Below, piece after piece: positions 7,745 through 16,757 of a stretch of 64,000 nucleotides of DNA. The translations under genes and the position numbers were made by a program. The notes below the pieces were generated by a model, which was not told the DNA's origin, made no database searches, and saw only the letters and a list, made by a program, of their open reading frames with translations. The DNA comes from Aminipila sp032051575. Lineage in GTDB: Bacteria > Bacillota > Clostridia > Peptostreptococcales > Anaerovoracaceae. Positions within the stretch are counted from its first letter, which is position 1, and each line of letters begins with the position of its first letter. The DNA is taken from positions 1-64,000 of the forward strand of contig NZ_DAMBYD010000014.1 of assembly GCF_032051575.1 (NCBI RefSeq), in the 5' to 3' direction.

Positions 7745-8959
7745 TTAAATATGATATGCTTCTTCTTTATGAATACAAATATCAAGTCCTTTTTCTTCTT
7801 CTTCTTCACTAACACGAACAGGCATAAAGAAGTTTACAACTTTTAATATCAGATAAGTTACAACAAACGCATAGACAGAAGCAAAAATTGTTGCAAATAA
7901 CTGTATTCCGAATTGATGAATATCTCCATATAGCAAACCATTAACCCCATCTACAGAATCCACTGCAAATACACCAACCAGAATGCTTCCCATTATTCCA
8001 CCAACTCCATGTACACCCCATACGTCTAAGGCATCATCCCATTCTACTTTTTTTCTGAACTGTACTGCATAATAGCATACTACACCTGCCACGAGCCCCA
8101 ATATTGCTGCTGCCCATGGTTTTATAAATCCAGCTGCAGGAGTAATGGTTGCAAGACCTGCTACTGCACCAGTCAAAATCCCTACAAAACTTGGATTCTT
8201 TTCTTTAATCCATGAAATAACAAGCCAAGTAACCATCGCAACTGAAGCACTTATATCTGTATTGATAAATGCAGTTGATGCCAGACCATCAGCAGCAAGT
8301 CCACCACCTGCATTAAATCCAAACCATCCAAACCATAAAAGGGCTGTCCCTAATGCAACATGTGTAATATTGTGAGGTTCCTGATCATTTTTGCTGATAA
8401 GTTTTCTTTTCCCCACAAAGAAGACTGAGGCTAAAGCAGCAAGCCCAGCACTTGCATGTACGGTAATACCGCCTGCAAAGTCAACTACACCCATCTGCTG
8501 TAAGAACCCACCGCCCCATACCCAGTGTGCTAATGGGATATAAATTAAAATACTCCAGGCCACTAAAAAAACTAAGTAACTTTTAAAATTCACTCGATCT
8601 GCAAAAGCTCCGGTTATAAGAGCTGGAGTAATGATAGCAAACATTTGCTGATAACTAAAGAAAGTCAAGAACGGAATGGTTGGACCATAATCCGGATTTG
8701 GATTCATCCCCACGCCTTGGAGGCAAATATATTTAAACCCGCCAATGATTCCATGAACATCTGGTCCGAATGCTAATGAAAATCCAAATACAAACCAAAT
8801 AATAGTAACTACTCCCATAGATACAAAACTCTGCATCATGATAGTTAAAACATTTTTCCTTGATACCAGACCTCCATAAAAAAACGCCAGTCCAGGGGTC
8901 ATCAAACATACCAAAGCAGCACATAAGATTATAAATGCTGTATCTCCTGAGTTAATCAA
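7745..8959 (-). CDS. amt: ammonium transporter
   Basis: Amt/MEP/Rh-family channel of 404 residues with the usual eleven hydrophobic helices, moving ammonium across the cytoplasmic membrane. Pore-lining motifs are present: VVDFAGGITVHASAG with the first pore histidine, FGWFGFNAGGG, and DDALDVWGVHGVGG with the second. The cytoplasmic tail (SEEEEEKGLDICIHKEEAY) resembles the segment that meets PII protein, but no glnK/glnB gene is adjacent. The start is TTG, with a purine-rich GAAGGGAAG upstream. It follows the response regulator and the Amt-kinase fusion on the same strand, so it is a likely target of that two-component system. A separate promoter is possible in the gap before it. Confidence 0.95.
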   Translation of the reverse strand: MINSGDTAFIILCAALVCLMTPGLAFFYGGLVSRKNVLTIMMQSFVSMGVVTIIWFVFGFSLAFGPDVHGIIGGFKYICLQGVGMNPNPDYGPTIPFLTFFSYQQMFAIITPALITGAFADRVNFKSYLVFLVAWSILIYIPLAHWVWGGGFLQQMGVVDFAGGITVHASAGLAALASVFFVGKRKLISKNDQEPHNITHVALGTALLWFGWFGFNAGGGLAADGLASTAFINTDISASVAMVTWLVISWIKEKNPSFVGILTGAVAGLATITPAAGFIKPWAAAILGLVAGVVCYYAVQFRKKVEWDDALDVWGVHGVGGIMGSILVGVFAVDSVDGVNGLLYGDIHQFGIQLFATIFASVYAFVVTYLILKVVNFFMPVRVSEEEEEKGLDICIHKEEAYHI

Positions 8960-9020
8960 TTTTTACACTTCCCTTCACTAATACAAATAAAATAATAAAT
9001 CCAATAAGTAAAGTGTATAA

Positions 9021-9049
9021 AAATTAGTCTGCTGTTTAAATACTGTAAA
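9021..9049 (-). promoter_or_regulatory. candidate promoter of amt
   Basis: TTTACA (9044-9049) and TAATTT (9021-9026) on the minus strand are 17 bp apart, between the response-regulator stop and amt. The -10 is weak, consistent with an activator-dependent promoter, but no operator can be assigned. Confidence 0.3.
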
Positions 9050-9075
9050 ACCCTTAAATTTATTAGGGAAAAACC

Positions 9076-9714
9076 TTAAAGTTCAATTATATGATTTCGT
9101 GCTGCATATAAAACTAACTCTGTGATATTTTTAAAGTTATGTTTTCTCATAATGTTTGCCCTATGAGTTTCTACCGTCTTAATTGAAATCATAAGGAAAT
9201 CAGCTATCTCTTTATTACTAAAACCTTCTGCAATGAGTTTAAGTACTTCACGTTCACGACCTGATAATTCTTTATTTGATTTTTCATTTTGTAGAAATCC
9301 ATTCAGCATGATAGGAGCAAGCACAGATGATACATATATTTCCCCCTCCATAACCTTTCGTACAGCAGTAATCAGCTCTTCAAAAGCATTTTCCTTAAGT
9401 ACATATCCCTTTGCACCACTATTAAATGCTTCCGCAAGCATTTCCTCATTCTTATGCATGGTTAGAAAAATAATTTTTAAATCTGGAAATGAATAGTTCA
9501 GATTTTTACATACATCCAATCCACTTTTTCTGGGCATTGATATATCTAATAACAGAACATCTGGATTTTTCTGCATACAAAGTTGTTCTACTTCGATTCC
9601 ATCATCTGCCTGTCCAACCACTTCTATATCTGTTTCTTGTGACAAAAGTATATCTAAAGATTCTCTCAGCATTTTATGATCATCTGCCAAAAATATTTTT
9701 ATTTTATTTCCCAT
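9076..9714 (-). CDS. NarL/LuxR-family response regulator
   Basis: A 212-residue DNA-binding response regulator. The receiver domain (about 1-120) shows the acidic pocket LADDHKMLRESL, the phosphorylation site in VLLLDISMP near residue 55, and the conserved Lys in KGYVLKE. A LuxR-type helix-turn-helix (about 145-205) has LSGREREVLKLIAEGFSNKEIADFLMIS then the recognition helix VETHRANIMRKH. It overlaps the end of the Amt-histidine-kinase gene by 11 bp, so the two are translated together and form a cognate pair. The nearest downstream gene is amt, making ammonium-responsive control of amt the simplest hypothesis. Confidence 0.93.
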   Translation of the reverse strand: MGNKIKIFLADDHKMLRESLDILLSQETDIEVVGQADDGIEVEQLCMQKNPDVLLLDISMPRKSGLDVCKNLNYSFPDLKIIFLTMHKNEEMLAEAFNSGAKGYVLKENAFEELITAVRKVMEGEIYVSSVLAPIMLNGFLQNEKSNKELSGREREVLKLIAEGFSNKEIADFLMISIKTVETHRANIMRKHNFKNITELVLYAARNHIIEL

Positions 9715-11599
9715 CGTTAACAGGTACCTCCATAATCACTGTTGTTCCACCCTCAAGTCTGCTTGTTACTTGAAAATTACCTCCCAGCATTTTTACTCTA
9801 TCACCCATAGATAAAATACCCAATCCCAATTCATTTTTATTTATGTGAAACCCTATGCCATCATCAGCAACTTTAAACACATATACCTTTTTCACCTCAT
9901 CATATGAAATTGTAATAAATACATTTTGGGCTTTTGCGTGCTTTATTACATTTGTTAGTGCTTCTTGTAGAACCCTGTATATATTCAACGCTATTGTATC
10001 ATCAACTGACGGTAACTCGTCTTTAATTGTCAGTTTACAAGAAATTTTCTCTAATTCATTTACTTTTTGGGTTAATGCTTTAATAGCTCCCGTTAAGCCT
10101 TTCTTCTCAAGAATTTTAGGACTTAAATTATTTAACACCTCACGCATTTCCATTAACGATGTTTCTGCAAGATGTAAAGCTTTCTCCATATTGGTAGAAA
10201 GTCTTTCATCCTTTTTATCTTCTACTTGCTTTTTTGCAAGCCCTAGCATAAGTTTTAAAGCTGCTAAGCTTTGTCCTACCCCATCGTGTAAGTCTCTCGC
10301 CAGCTTTTCTCTTTCCTGCTCTTCTGTAACTACAAGAAGCCTTGCCTGCTTTCTCAGTAAACTATTCTTTTCTTTGATTTCAGCCTCAAATCCTGATATT
10401 TCAATATACTTTTCCCATGAATAGTAATCTTCAAATTCAACAATATTTAATCCTTTTTCCTCTTCCTCTGTAGTAACTCGGAGTCCAATGGTTTTATCTA
10501 TTATAATAAACAAGATATAGGAAAGCCCGAAAACCCATATAAAATTTGCCAGAATTCCAATAACCTGAACCCCAAATTGAGAAATTCTGTCAGGCAAATT
10601 TAAATACTGCTCTTCAATAAAAAATGGTAATAGTAAACAACCTGCAATTCCTCCCACCAAATGAGCCGGAATGGCATTTACAGCATCATCCAGCTTCCAT
10701 CTTTCAAGCAAATATCTTGAGGAATCTACTATTATTCCGGTTATAAATCCTATTTCAATTGCTGCTACTGGCGTACAGTAAAAAGCTCCTGCAGTAATTG
10801 CCACTAGCCCACCAAGTACTCCATTAAACAATGAGACCAGATATCCTCCATTTTTTTTCATTAAAAAGTTTAAAATGAGTGCCCCTGCCATGCCTGCTGC
10901 TGCGGACAAATTTGTATTTAAAACCGCTATTCCGACTTCTTCTGAAAATCTGAATGTGCTTCCACCATTAAACCCCATCCATCCAAACCATAGTATAAAT
11001 ACGCCTAAAGTTGCAATAGGAATATTAGATCTTCCTGAAGTAGCCTTTTTACGGCCTCCTACCACAGTTATCCCTGCCAGAGCTATAAAACCTGCTGTGA
11101 CATGTACTACAGAAGCTCCAGCGCAATCTATAAACCCAAGCTTCTGCAGCCACGGACTTTGATTTAAGAAATTGCCCCCCCATACCCAATGTCCAAAAAT
11201 AGGATATATTAATATACTACTTACAAAAGCAGCAATTTGTAATGGTACAATCTTTGTTCTTTCAGACATTGCTCCTGCGAAAATTGTTACTGCAACAGCT
11301 GCAAACATTAACTCTATAAAAACAAAAGCAAAGCCTAAATCATTTTGGGAAGTAATACCTTTAAGTCCCCAAAGGCTTATACCAATTATCCCATGAAAAG
11401 TTTTGCCAAACATAAGTGGAAAACCTACTAAACAAAAACAAATAGTAGTAACCATAAATGTCAGCAGATTCTCAATTGAAACAAATATAATATTTTTACT
11501 CTGAATAAACCCTACTTCTAAGCATGTTAATCCTGCTTGCATAAAAAATACAAAACAGCCACAAATTACTATCCAAATTATGTCGAGACTTAGTTCCAT
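9704..11599 (-). CDS. Amt-domain sensor histidine kinase (ammonium sensor fusion)
   Basis: A 631-residue fusion. Residues 1-395 form a complete ammonium-transporter domain: D158 and the first pore histidine H166 (DCAGASVVHVTAG) and the second, H313 (DDAVNAIPAHLVGG), are kept. After a tail like that of Amt (TEEEEKGLNIVEF) comes a coiled-coil segment, then a HisKA_3/HPK7-type dimerisation domain with phospho-acceptor H438 (ARDLHDGVGQSLAALK) and a HATPase_c domain (DDGIGF, GLGILSMGDRV, GGTTV). Amt-kinase fusions such as Ks-Amt5 of Kuenenia sense ammonium and autophosphorylate; I infer the same here. It has a consensus promoter and an AAGAGGT Shine-Dalgarno, and overlaps its response regulator. 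Confidence 0.95.
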   Translation of the reverse strand: MELSLDIIWIVICGCFVFFMQAGLTCLEVGFIQSKNIIFVSIENLLTFMVTTICFCLVGFPLMFGKTFHGIIGISLWGLKGITSQNDLGFAFVFIELMFAAVAVTIFAGAMSERTKIVPLQIAAFVSSILIYPIFGHWVWGGNFLNQSPWLQKLGFIDCAGASVVHVTAGFIALAGITVVGGRKKATSGRSNIPIATLGVFILWFGWMGFNGGSTFRFSEEVGIAVLNTNLSAAAGMAGALILNFLMKKNGGYLVSLFNGVLGGLVAITAGAFYCTPVAAIEIGFITGIIVDSSRYLLERWKLDDAVNAIPAHLVGGIAGCLLLPFFIEEQYLNLPDRISQFGVQVIGILANFIWVFGLSYILFIIIDKTIGLRVTTEEEEKGLNIVEFEDYYSWEKYIEISGFEAEIKEKNSLLRKQARLLVVTEEQEREKLARDLHDGVGQSLAALKLMLGLAKKQVEDKKDERLSTNMEKALHLAETSLMEMREVLNNLSPKILEKKGLTGAIKALTQKVNELEKISCKLTIKDELPSVDDTIALNIYRVLQEALTNVIKHAKAQNVFITISYDEVKKVYVFKVADDGIGFHINKNELGLGILSMGDRVKMLGGNFQVTSRLEGGTTVIMEVPVNDGK

Positions 11600-11633
11600 G
11601 CTTTTACCTCTTTTTCATAAAAATATAAGAATA

Positions 11634-11662
11634 ATTATACTGCAAAGAAAAATTTATGTCAA
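11634..11662 (-). promoter_or_regulatory. consensus SigA promoter of the Amt-kinase/response-regulator operon
   Basis: A perfect TTGACA (11657-11662) and a perfect TATAAT (11634-11639) on the minus strand are 17 bp apart. The -35 box abuts the T-tract of the pnp terminator. Confidence 0.85.
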
Positions 11663-11694
11663 AAAGGCAGAGAATCCTCAGACTCTCTGCCTTT
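11663..11694 (-). terminator. intrinsic terminator of pnp
   Basis: AAAGGCAGAGA and TCTCTGCCTTT (11663-11673 and 11684-11694) form an 11-bp stem with a 10-nt loop, followed by Ts on the minus strand. Confidence 0.85.
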
Positions 11695-11718
11695 ATCTTT
11701 AAATAAATTTAAATGTTC

Positions 11719-13827
11719 TTACAAAAGTTCTTTTCTAGAAAGATTAATTCTATTCTGGCTATCAATTTCAGTAACCTTTACCGTTACAACATCACCGATA
11801 TTCATAACATCCTCAACCTTCTCAACTCTCTCTTTTGCCATTTTAGAAATATGAAGAAGCCCTTCCTTACCTGGTAAAATCTCAATAAATGCACCAAAAT
11901 TCATAATTCTAGTAACCTTACCTTCATAAGTTTCTCCAGCTTCTACATCCTTAGTAAGAAGTTCAATCTGCTTCTTAGCAGCTTCTGCCCCTTCCATATT
12001 TGGACTGTAAATGCTAATTAATCCAGGCTTATCATCTGAAATATCAATCTTAACACCTGTTTCATCAATAATCTTGTTGATCATCTTTCCACCAGGTCCA
12101 ATTACAATTCTAGTCTTATCTGGATCAATATTTAAAGTAATTGCTCTTGGAGCATAAGCTGACATCTCTGTTCTTGGTGCAGGAATTTCATCAAGCATTT
12201 CCTTCATGATGTGCATTCTTCCGTCATGAGCCTGCTTTAAAGCATCTTGTAAAATTTGTCTTGAAAGTCCGTGAACCTTAATGTCCATCTGAATAGCGGT
12301 AACTCCTACTTCAGTACCAGTTACCTTAAAGTCCATGTCACCAAGGAAGTCTTCCATACCCTGAATATCAGAAAGAATAGCAATCTTGCTGCTTCCATCT
12401 TCTTCAACTCTTTCAATAAGTCCCATTGCAATGCCTGAAACAGGTCTCTTAAGAGGAACACCTGCATCCATCAAAGCAAGGCATGAACCACAAGTTGATC
12501 CCATAGAAGTAGAACCGTTTGAAGATAGAACTTCTGATACCACTCTAATCGCATAAGGGAATTCCTCTACACTTGGAAGAACTGGGATTAAAGCTCTTTC
12601 TGCTAAAGCCCCATGTCCAATTTCTCTTCTTCCTGGACCTCTTGAAGTTCTTGCTTCCCCTACTGAATATGATGGGAAGTTATAGTGATGCATATATCTC
12701 TTTTCTGTATCTTCTGTAATGCCGTCAATTGTCTGTGACTCTGATGCAGGAGCTAAAGTACAAACTGAAAGTACCTGAGTTTGTCCTCTTTTAAATAAGC
12801 CTGTACCATGTGTTCTTGGTAAAATACCAGTTTCGCACCAAATAGGTCTTATTTCTGTAGTCTTTCTATTATCCGGTCTGATACCTTCATCTAAAATCAT
12901 TGCACGTACAGTTTCCTTTGTAATGTTGTAAAGAACAGCTGAAATGTCTTTACCATTTTCAGGATAAATCTCTGCAAAGTGTTCCTTTGTTTCAACTTCA
13001 ACCGCATCCATTTTATCAAGTCTTTCAAGCTTGTCTACCGTCTTAATTGCAGCTTTCATTTTATCTACTGCAAATGCTCTTACAGCCTGATTAATTTCTT
13101 CTGAAACCTTATAAAGTTCAGTCTGCTTCTTAGGCTTACCTACCTCTGCAATAATTTCCTCAATAAATTCAACCAATTTTTTAATTTCTTCATGAGCAAA
13201 CATGATAGCATCTAACATGGTTTCTTCTGGAACTTCCTTAGCTCCAGCTTCAACCATCATAATTGCATCCTTTGTACCAGAAACAACTAAATGCATTTCT
13301 GATTTTTCTCTCTGTTCAAGTGTAGGATTTACAATAAATTCACCATCAATCATACCGATTAAAACTGATGCTGTAGGACCTTCCCAAGGAATGTCTGAAA
13401 CGGAAAGCGCAATTGATGACCCTAACATCCCTACGATTTCAGGTGAACAGTCAGGATCAACACACATAACAGTAGCAATAACTACTACATCATTATAATA
13501 CCCCTTTGGAAAAAGTGGTCTAATAGGTCTGTCTATAAGTCTTGAACTTAAGATTGCCTTTTCACTTGGTCGTCCTTCTCTTTTAATAAAACCGCCAGGA
13601 ATCTTTCCTGCCGCATACATTTTTTCTTCATAATCTACACTAAGTGGAAAAAAGTCAATATCTTGCCTTGGTTCCTTTGAAGCAGTCGCAGTAACATTTA
13701 CTACTGTGTCTCCATACTTTACCATAGCCTGTCCATTTGCCTGCTCACATACCTTACCGATTTCTACCTGCAACAATCTTCCACCAATTGCAGTTCTAAA
13801 CGTTCTATAATCTTCAAATCTTGCCAT
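11719..13827 (-). CDS. pnp: polynucleotide phosphorylase
   Basis: Phosphorolytic 3'-5' exoribonuclease and RNA polymerising enzyme of the degradosome, about 702 residues as expected. Two RNase PH domains are separated by a helical domain. The N-terminal copy shows FFPLSVDYEEKMYAAGKIPGGF, the C-terminal copy the phosphate-binding SNGSTSMGSTCGSCLALMDAG. A KH domain (VIGPGGKMINKI) and an S1 domain (YEGKVTRIMNFGAFIEILPGKEGLLHIS) end the protein. The ATG at 13827 is preferred: AGGAGGT lies 11 nt before it, whereas the upstream TTG is only 2 nt from that ribosome-binding site. It follows rpsO, the usual order, but an rpsO terminator lies between, so pnp probably depends on read-through or processing. 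Confidence 0.97.
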   Translation of the reverse strand: MARFEDYRTFRTAIGGRLLQVEIGKVCEQANGQAMVKYGDTVVNVTATASKEPRQDIDFFPLSVDYEEKMYAAGKIPGGFIKREGRPSEKAILSSRLIDRPIRPLFPKGYYNDVVVIATVMCVDPDCSPEIVGMLGSSIALSVSDIPWEGPTASVLIGMIDGEFIVNPTLEQREKSEMHLVVSGTKDAIMMVEAGAKEVPEETMLDAIMFAHEEIKKLVEFIEEIIAEVGKPKKQTELYKVSEEINQAVRAFAVDKMKAAIKTVDKLERLDKMDAVEVETKEHFAEIYPENGKDISAVLYNITKETVRAMILDEGIRPDNRKTTEIRPIWCETGILPRTHGTGLFKRGQTQVLSVCTLAPASESQTIDGITEDTEKRYMHHYNFPSYSVGEARTSRGPGRREIGHGALAERALIPVLPSVEEFPYAIRVVSEVLSSNGSTSMGSTCGSCLALMDAGVPLKRPVSGIAMGLIERVEEDGSSKIAILSDIQGMEDFLGDMDFKVTGTEVGVTAIQMDIKVHGLSRQILQDALKQAHDGRMHIMKEMLDEIPAPRTEMSAYAPRAITLNIDPDKTRIVIGPGGKMINKIIDETGVKIDISDDKPGLISIYSPNMEGAEAAKKQIELLTKDVEAGETYEGKVTRIMNFGAFIEILPGKEGLLHISKMAKERVEKVEDVMNIGDVVTVKVTEIDSQNRINLSRKELL

Positions 13828-13900
13828 TATTAACAACTACCTCCTGTTAACCTTTGCTCTATTTTTGCCAATCTGCACCTTATTATGCATTATATAAATA

Positions 13901-13928
13901 AAAGCGGAGCTTTTATGCCCCGCTTGTA
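13901..13928 (-). terminator. terminator/hairpin between rpsO and pnp
   Basis: On the minus strand AAGCGGGGC and GCTCCGCTT pair with one mismatch around ATAAAA and are followed by TTATTT. It may attenuate transcription into pnp. Confidence 0.65.
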
Positions 13929-13936
13929 TTCCTTAA

Positions 13937-14203
13937 TTACTTTCTTAATCCTAAACGTGCAATAAGATTTCTATATCTTTCAATATCCTTATTCTTTAGG
14001 TAATTAAGAAGATTTCTTCTCTGTCCAACCATCTTTAAAAGACCTCTTCTTGAGTGATGGTCCTTCTTATGAATCTTTAAATGTTCATTTAAATCGTTAA
14101 TTCTAAAAGTAAGAACTGCAACCTGAACTTCAGGGGATCCAGTATCTCCTTCTTTTAACTGATAATCTTTAATAATTTCCGCTTTTTTAGTCTGATCAAT
14201 CAT
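13937..14203 (-). CDS. rpsO: 30S ribosomal protein S15
   Basis: Full-length 88-residue bS... fold protein uS15 that binds the central domain of 16S rRNA early in 30S assembly. Family segments are plain: GDTGSPEVQVAVLTFRI, LNEHLKIHKKDHHSRRGLL, MVGQRRNLLNYLKNKD and YRNLIARLGLRK at the C-terminus. A good Shine-Dalgarno (AAGGAG) precedes the ATG. It lies between the EAL-domain gene and pnp. The leader has a foldable segment that may be an S15-binding autoregulatory structure, so expression is probably controlled both by that leader and by the terminator behind the gene. Confidence 0.98.
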   Translation of the reverse strand: MIDQTKKAEIIKDYQLKEGDTGSPEVQVAVLTFRINDLNEHLKIHKKDHHSRRGLLKMVGQRRNLLNYLKNKDIERYRNLIARLGLRK

Positions 14204-14228
14204 TTTAAATTCTCCTTTTCTTCATTCA

Positions 14229-14273
14229 CCTTTGCTGAGTTTTCGTCGGAGTTTCGAGAAACTAGGCCAAAGG
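14229..14273 (-). promoter_or_regulatory. candidate S15 autoregulatory leader of rpsO
   Basis: In the minus-strand leader, CCTTTG (14268-14273) pairs with CAAAGG (14229-14234), enclosing a GTTTCTCGAAAC hairpin and a second G-rich/T-rich segment. It ends about 10 nt before the rpsO Shine-Dalgarno. Location and branched shape resemble known rpsO leaders; the fold was judged by eye only. Confidence 0.4.
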
Positions 14274-14330
14274 CATATATACATTGACAACTAATCATAA
14301 CATAACTGTATGTTATTTGTCTAGTGGTTT

Positions 14331-15812
14331 TTAAATTCCCTTAATAAGTATATCTTCAAAGTCTTCAGGCTTCATAGGTCTAGCAAAGTAAAAGCCTTGG
14401 GCAACATCGCATCCCATGTTTTTCAATGTCTCTGCCTGTTCTTTTGTTTCAATTCCCTCTGCAACAGTCTCAAGATTTAACTCTTTAGACATTCTTATAA
14501 TGCTATTTATAATTTTTTTACCCTTCTGACTATCAAAAGTCTCTGATAAAAATTCTTTATCTATTTTAATTATATCTGCTGGCATATCTTTCAAAATGCT
14601 CAATGAAGAATATCCGCTGCCAAAATCATCTATTGATACATAAAATCCCACAGATTTTAGTTCATTAATAATATGTATAATTCTTTCAGTACCGCGTTCC
14701 AAAGTTCCTTCTGTTATTTCAATTTCCAGACAATTTGTTTCTACCTGATATTTTTCAGTAATTTCTTTAAGTTCTTTGACTAAATTATCCTTACCTAAAG
14801 TAACTCTCGAAATATTAACAGATATTCTAGGAATTCTTACCACTCGTGATTTTTCCCATTTCTGCATCATTTTACAGGTGGCTTCAAATATATACATATC
14901 CAGCTTTTCAATAAAACCATTTTCTTCAAATAATGAAATAAACAATAGTGGAGATAGCATACCCATATCAGGATGCTTCCATCTTACTAAAACTTCAGCA
15001 CCTATAAGTACCTCATCTTGTAAAGAAAATTTTGGCTGCATACAGGTTATAAATTCTCCATGCTGCAATCCTGCTTCCATGCCAACAGTAATTTTCTTTT
15101 TAAGCTCCATATGCTTGTCCATCTCAGTTGTATATTCAGCGATAGGATTTCCAACTCTGCCTTTTATAGTTTTCTTTGCGATATTGGCATAATCCAACAT
15201 TACAGATATGCCTTTTAATGGTTGTTGAATGACATAAACCCCTGTACTTAAGGTTAAATTATAATCTGGTCCCAATATATCTTGTACATCTTTCTTTAAG
15301 GGCCGATCATCTGACAAAGACTCAAATATTTTTTCTTTATTGCTGGTCTTGCTAATAAAAACAAAATTATCAGCCGATCTTCTAGCAGTCAGCATGACTT
15401 CATCAGGCAGTATCAATTCTATATGCCCCGCAAGAACTTTTAACACTTCATTTCCTGCATCATAGCCATATATATCATTAATATACTTAAAATTATTAAC
15501 ATCAATGCTCACAAGCATATATTCCTCAGGTTTTGCGGTATCAAGCAATGCTCTGGCATCAATCTTAAACTTAGCTAAAGAAGCCTTTCCAGTACTGCTA
15601 TCTATATATAAAACTGCTTTAAGGCGTCTATTACTTGCTACAATCACAATTAGTGCTATGGCAAAAAAGATAGTTAGTATGCCCAGCATCATCCAAGCAT
15701 TGTCTTTTATAAGCTTCGAAAAAAATGAAGGTTCAAAGCATGGCAAAATAGTGATAAATAATATCACTATAACCCCAAAAGCTATTGTACCTTTAATCCC
15801 ACTTTTTATCAT
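14331..15812 (-). CDS. membrane GGDEF/EAL protein, probable c-di-GMP phosphodiesterase
   Basis: A 493-residue protein with two N-terminal membrane helices (about 8-25 and 40-60), a GGDEF domain (about 75-220) and an EAL domain (about 235-485). The diguanylate cyclase active site is degenerate: RRSADNF stands where GGDEF should be, so cyclase activity is unlikely. The EAL side keeps its metal and catalytic residues: AEVLVRW, SVNISRVTL, LEIEITEG, IDDFGSGYSSLSILK, IIKIDKEF and VAEGIE. I infer c-di-GMP hydrolysis, with the GGDEF part possibly binding GTP allosterically. It starts 12 bp after ribF ends with GGTGAAG as ribosome-binding site, so it is cotranscribed with the infB-ribF operon, an unusual place for such a gene. 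Confidence 0.9.
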   Translation of the reverse strand: MIKSGIKGTIAFGVIVILFITILPCFEPSFFSKLIKDNAWMMLGILTIFFAIALIVIVASNRRLKAVLYIDSSTGKASLAKFKIDARALLDTAKPEEYMLVSIDVNNFKYINDIYGYDAGNEVLKVLAGHIELILPDEVMLTARRSADNFVFISKTSNKEKIFESLSDDRPLKKDVQDILGPDYNLTLSTGVYVIQQPLKGISVMLDYANIAKKTIKGRVGNPIAEYTTEMDKHMELKKKITVGMEAGLQHGEFITCMQPKFSLQDEVLIGAEVLVRWKHPDMGMLSPLLFISLFEENGFIEKLDMYIFEATCKMMQKWEKSRVVRIPRISVNISRVTLGKDNLVKELKEITEKYQVETNCLEIEITEGTLERGTERIIHIINELKSVGFYVSIDDFGSGYSSLSILKDMPADIIKIDKEFLSETFDSQKGKKIINSIIRMSKELNLETVAEGIETKEQAETLKNMGCDVAQGFYFARPMKPEDFEDILIKGI

Positions 15813-15824
15813 ATGTCTTCACCA

Positions 15825-16754
15825 CTACTTAGTTCTTCTATGATAATCCTTTGCCATAATACAATCGCTTGTAATCTGCTTAGATAATTCCGCTACATTT
15901 TTGAACTTTCTTTCATCTCTTGTTTTTTCTAAAAATTCAACTCTGATAGTTTTACCATAAAGCTCTTTATTAAAATTAAAAATATGTGTTTCCACATTCT
16001 TTTTATAATCCCCAATTGTTGGTTTCACACCTACATTGGTTACACTTGGATATCTTACACCGTTATATGTACAAGAAGTAACATATACCCCATTAGGCGG
16101 AGTAACCATATTTTCATCTATTATGAGGTTTGATGTTGGAAATCCAATTGTTCTACCAATTTTATTTCCTATAACAACTTCACCACCTATTGAATAATTT
16201 CTTCCCATATACTTCATGCACTGATCTACTTTTCCCTCTGCTATTAGACTTCTTATAAACGTACTGCTTACCAAATTTCCATCTATCTGAAAAGGCTCTA
16301 ATACATGAATACCAAATCCTTTTTTGATTCCCTCATGCATTAAAATCTCTGGTGTACCTTCCGCTTTGTAACCAAACTTATAATTAAAACCACAGTAGGC
16401 CTGCTTCATTTTAAATTTTCCAATCAAAATGTTGTCTATAAAATCAATGGGTTTCATTAAACGTATATATTCATCAAAAGGAATATTAAATAAATAGTCT
16501 ACACCCAGATTTTCAATTATCTTTGCTTTTTCATCAAAATATAATATATTTTTGACTATCAGTTCCCCCGAATTAACATTCTTAGGATGATTTGAAAAAG
16601 TAAAGACTGCACTTCTTAAATTTGCTGCCTCAGCCGTCTTTACAGTTCTTGTAATAAGTGCTTGATGCCCCTTATGAACTCCATCAAAATTTCCCAAAGC
16701 AACAACAGTATTTTCTACGTTCTTAATCTCGTCTAAACTATTAAAAATTATCAT
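15825..16754 (-). CDS. ribF: bifunctional riboflavin kinase/FAD synthetase
   Basis: Converts riboflavin to FMN and FMN to FAD. The N-terminal nucleotidyltransferase domain has the GNFDGVHKGHQALI motif near residue 21 and the second nucleotide motif around STFIRSLIAEG. The C-terminal riboflavin-kinase domain shows IGRTIGFPTSNL, PPNGVYVT and VGVKPTIGD, with the catalytic Glu region ETHIFNF. The length of 309 residues is standard. The gene starts 3 bp after truB, continuing the nusA-infB-rbfA-nrnA-truB-ribF order found in most Firmicutes. The membrane EAL-domain gene follows directly. Confidence 0.96.
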   Translation of the reverse strand: MIIFNSLDEIKNVENTVVALGNFDGVHKGHQALITRTVKTAEAANLRSAVFTFSNHPKNVNSGELIVKNILYFDEKAKIIENLGVDYLFNIPFDEYIRLMKPIDFIDNILIGKFKMKQAYCGFNYKFGYKAEGTPEILMHEGIKKGFGIHVLEPFQIDGNLVSSTFIRSLIAEGKVDQCMKYMGRNYSIGGEVVIGNKIGRTIGFPTSNLIIDENMVTPPNGVYVTSCTYNGVRYPSVTNVGVKPTIGDYKKNVETHIFNFNKELYGKTIRVEFLEKTRDERKFKNVAELSKQITSDCIMAKDYHRRTK

Positions 16755-16757
16755 TTT

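Noticed and set aside
9855..10424. 189-residue plus-strand frame
   Set aside because: Antisense to the kinase domain of the Amt-histidine-kinase fusion; no family features.
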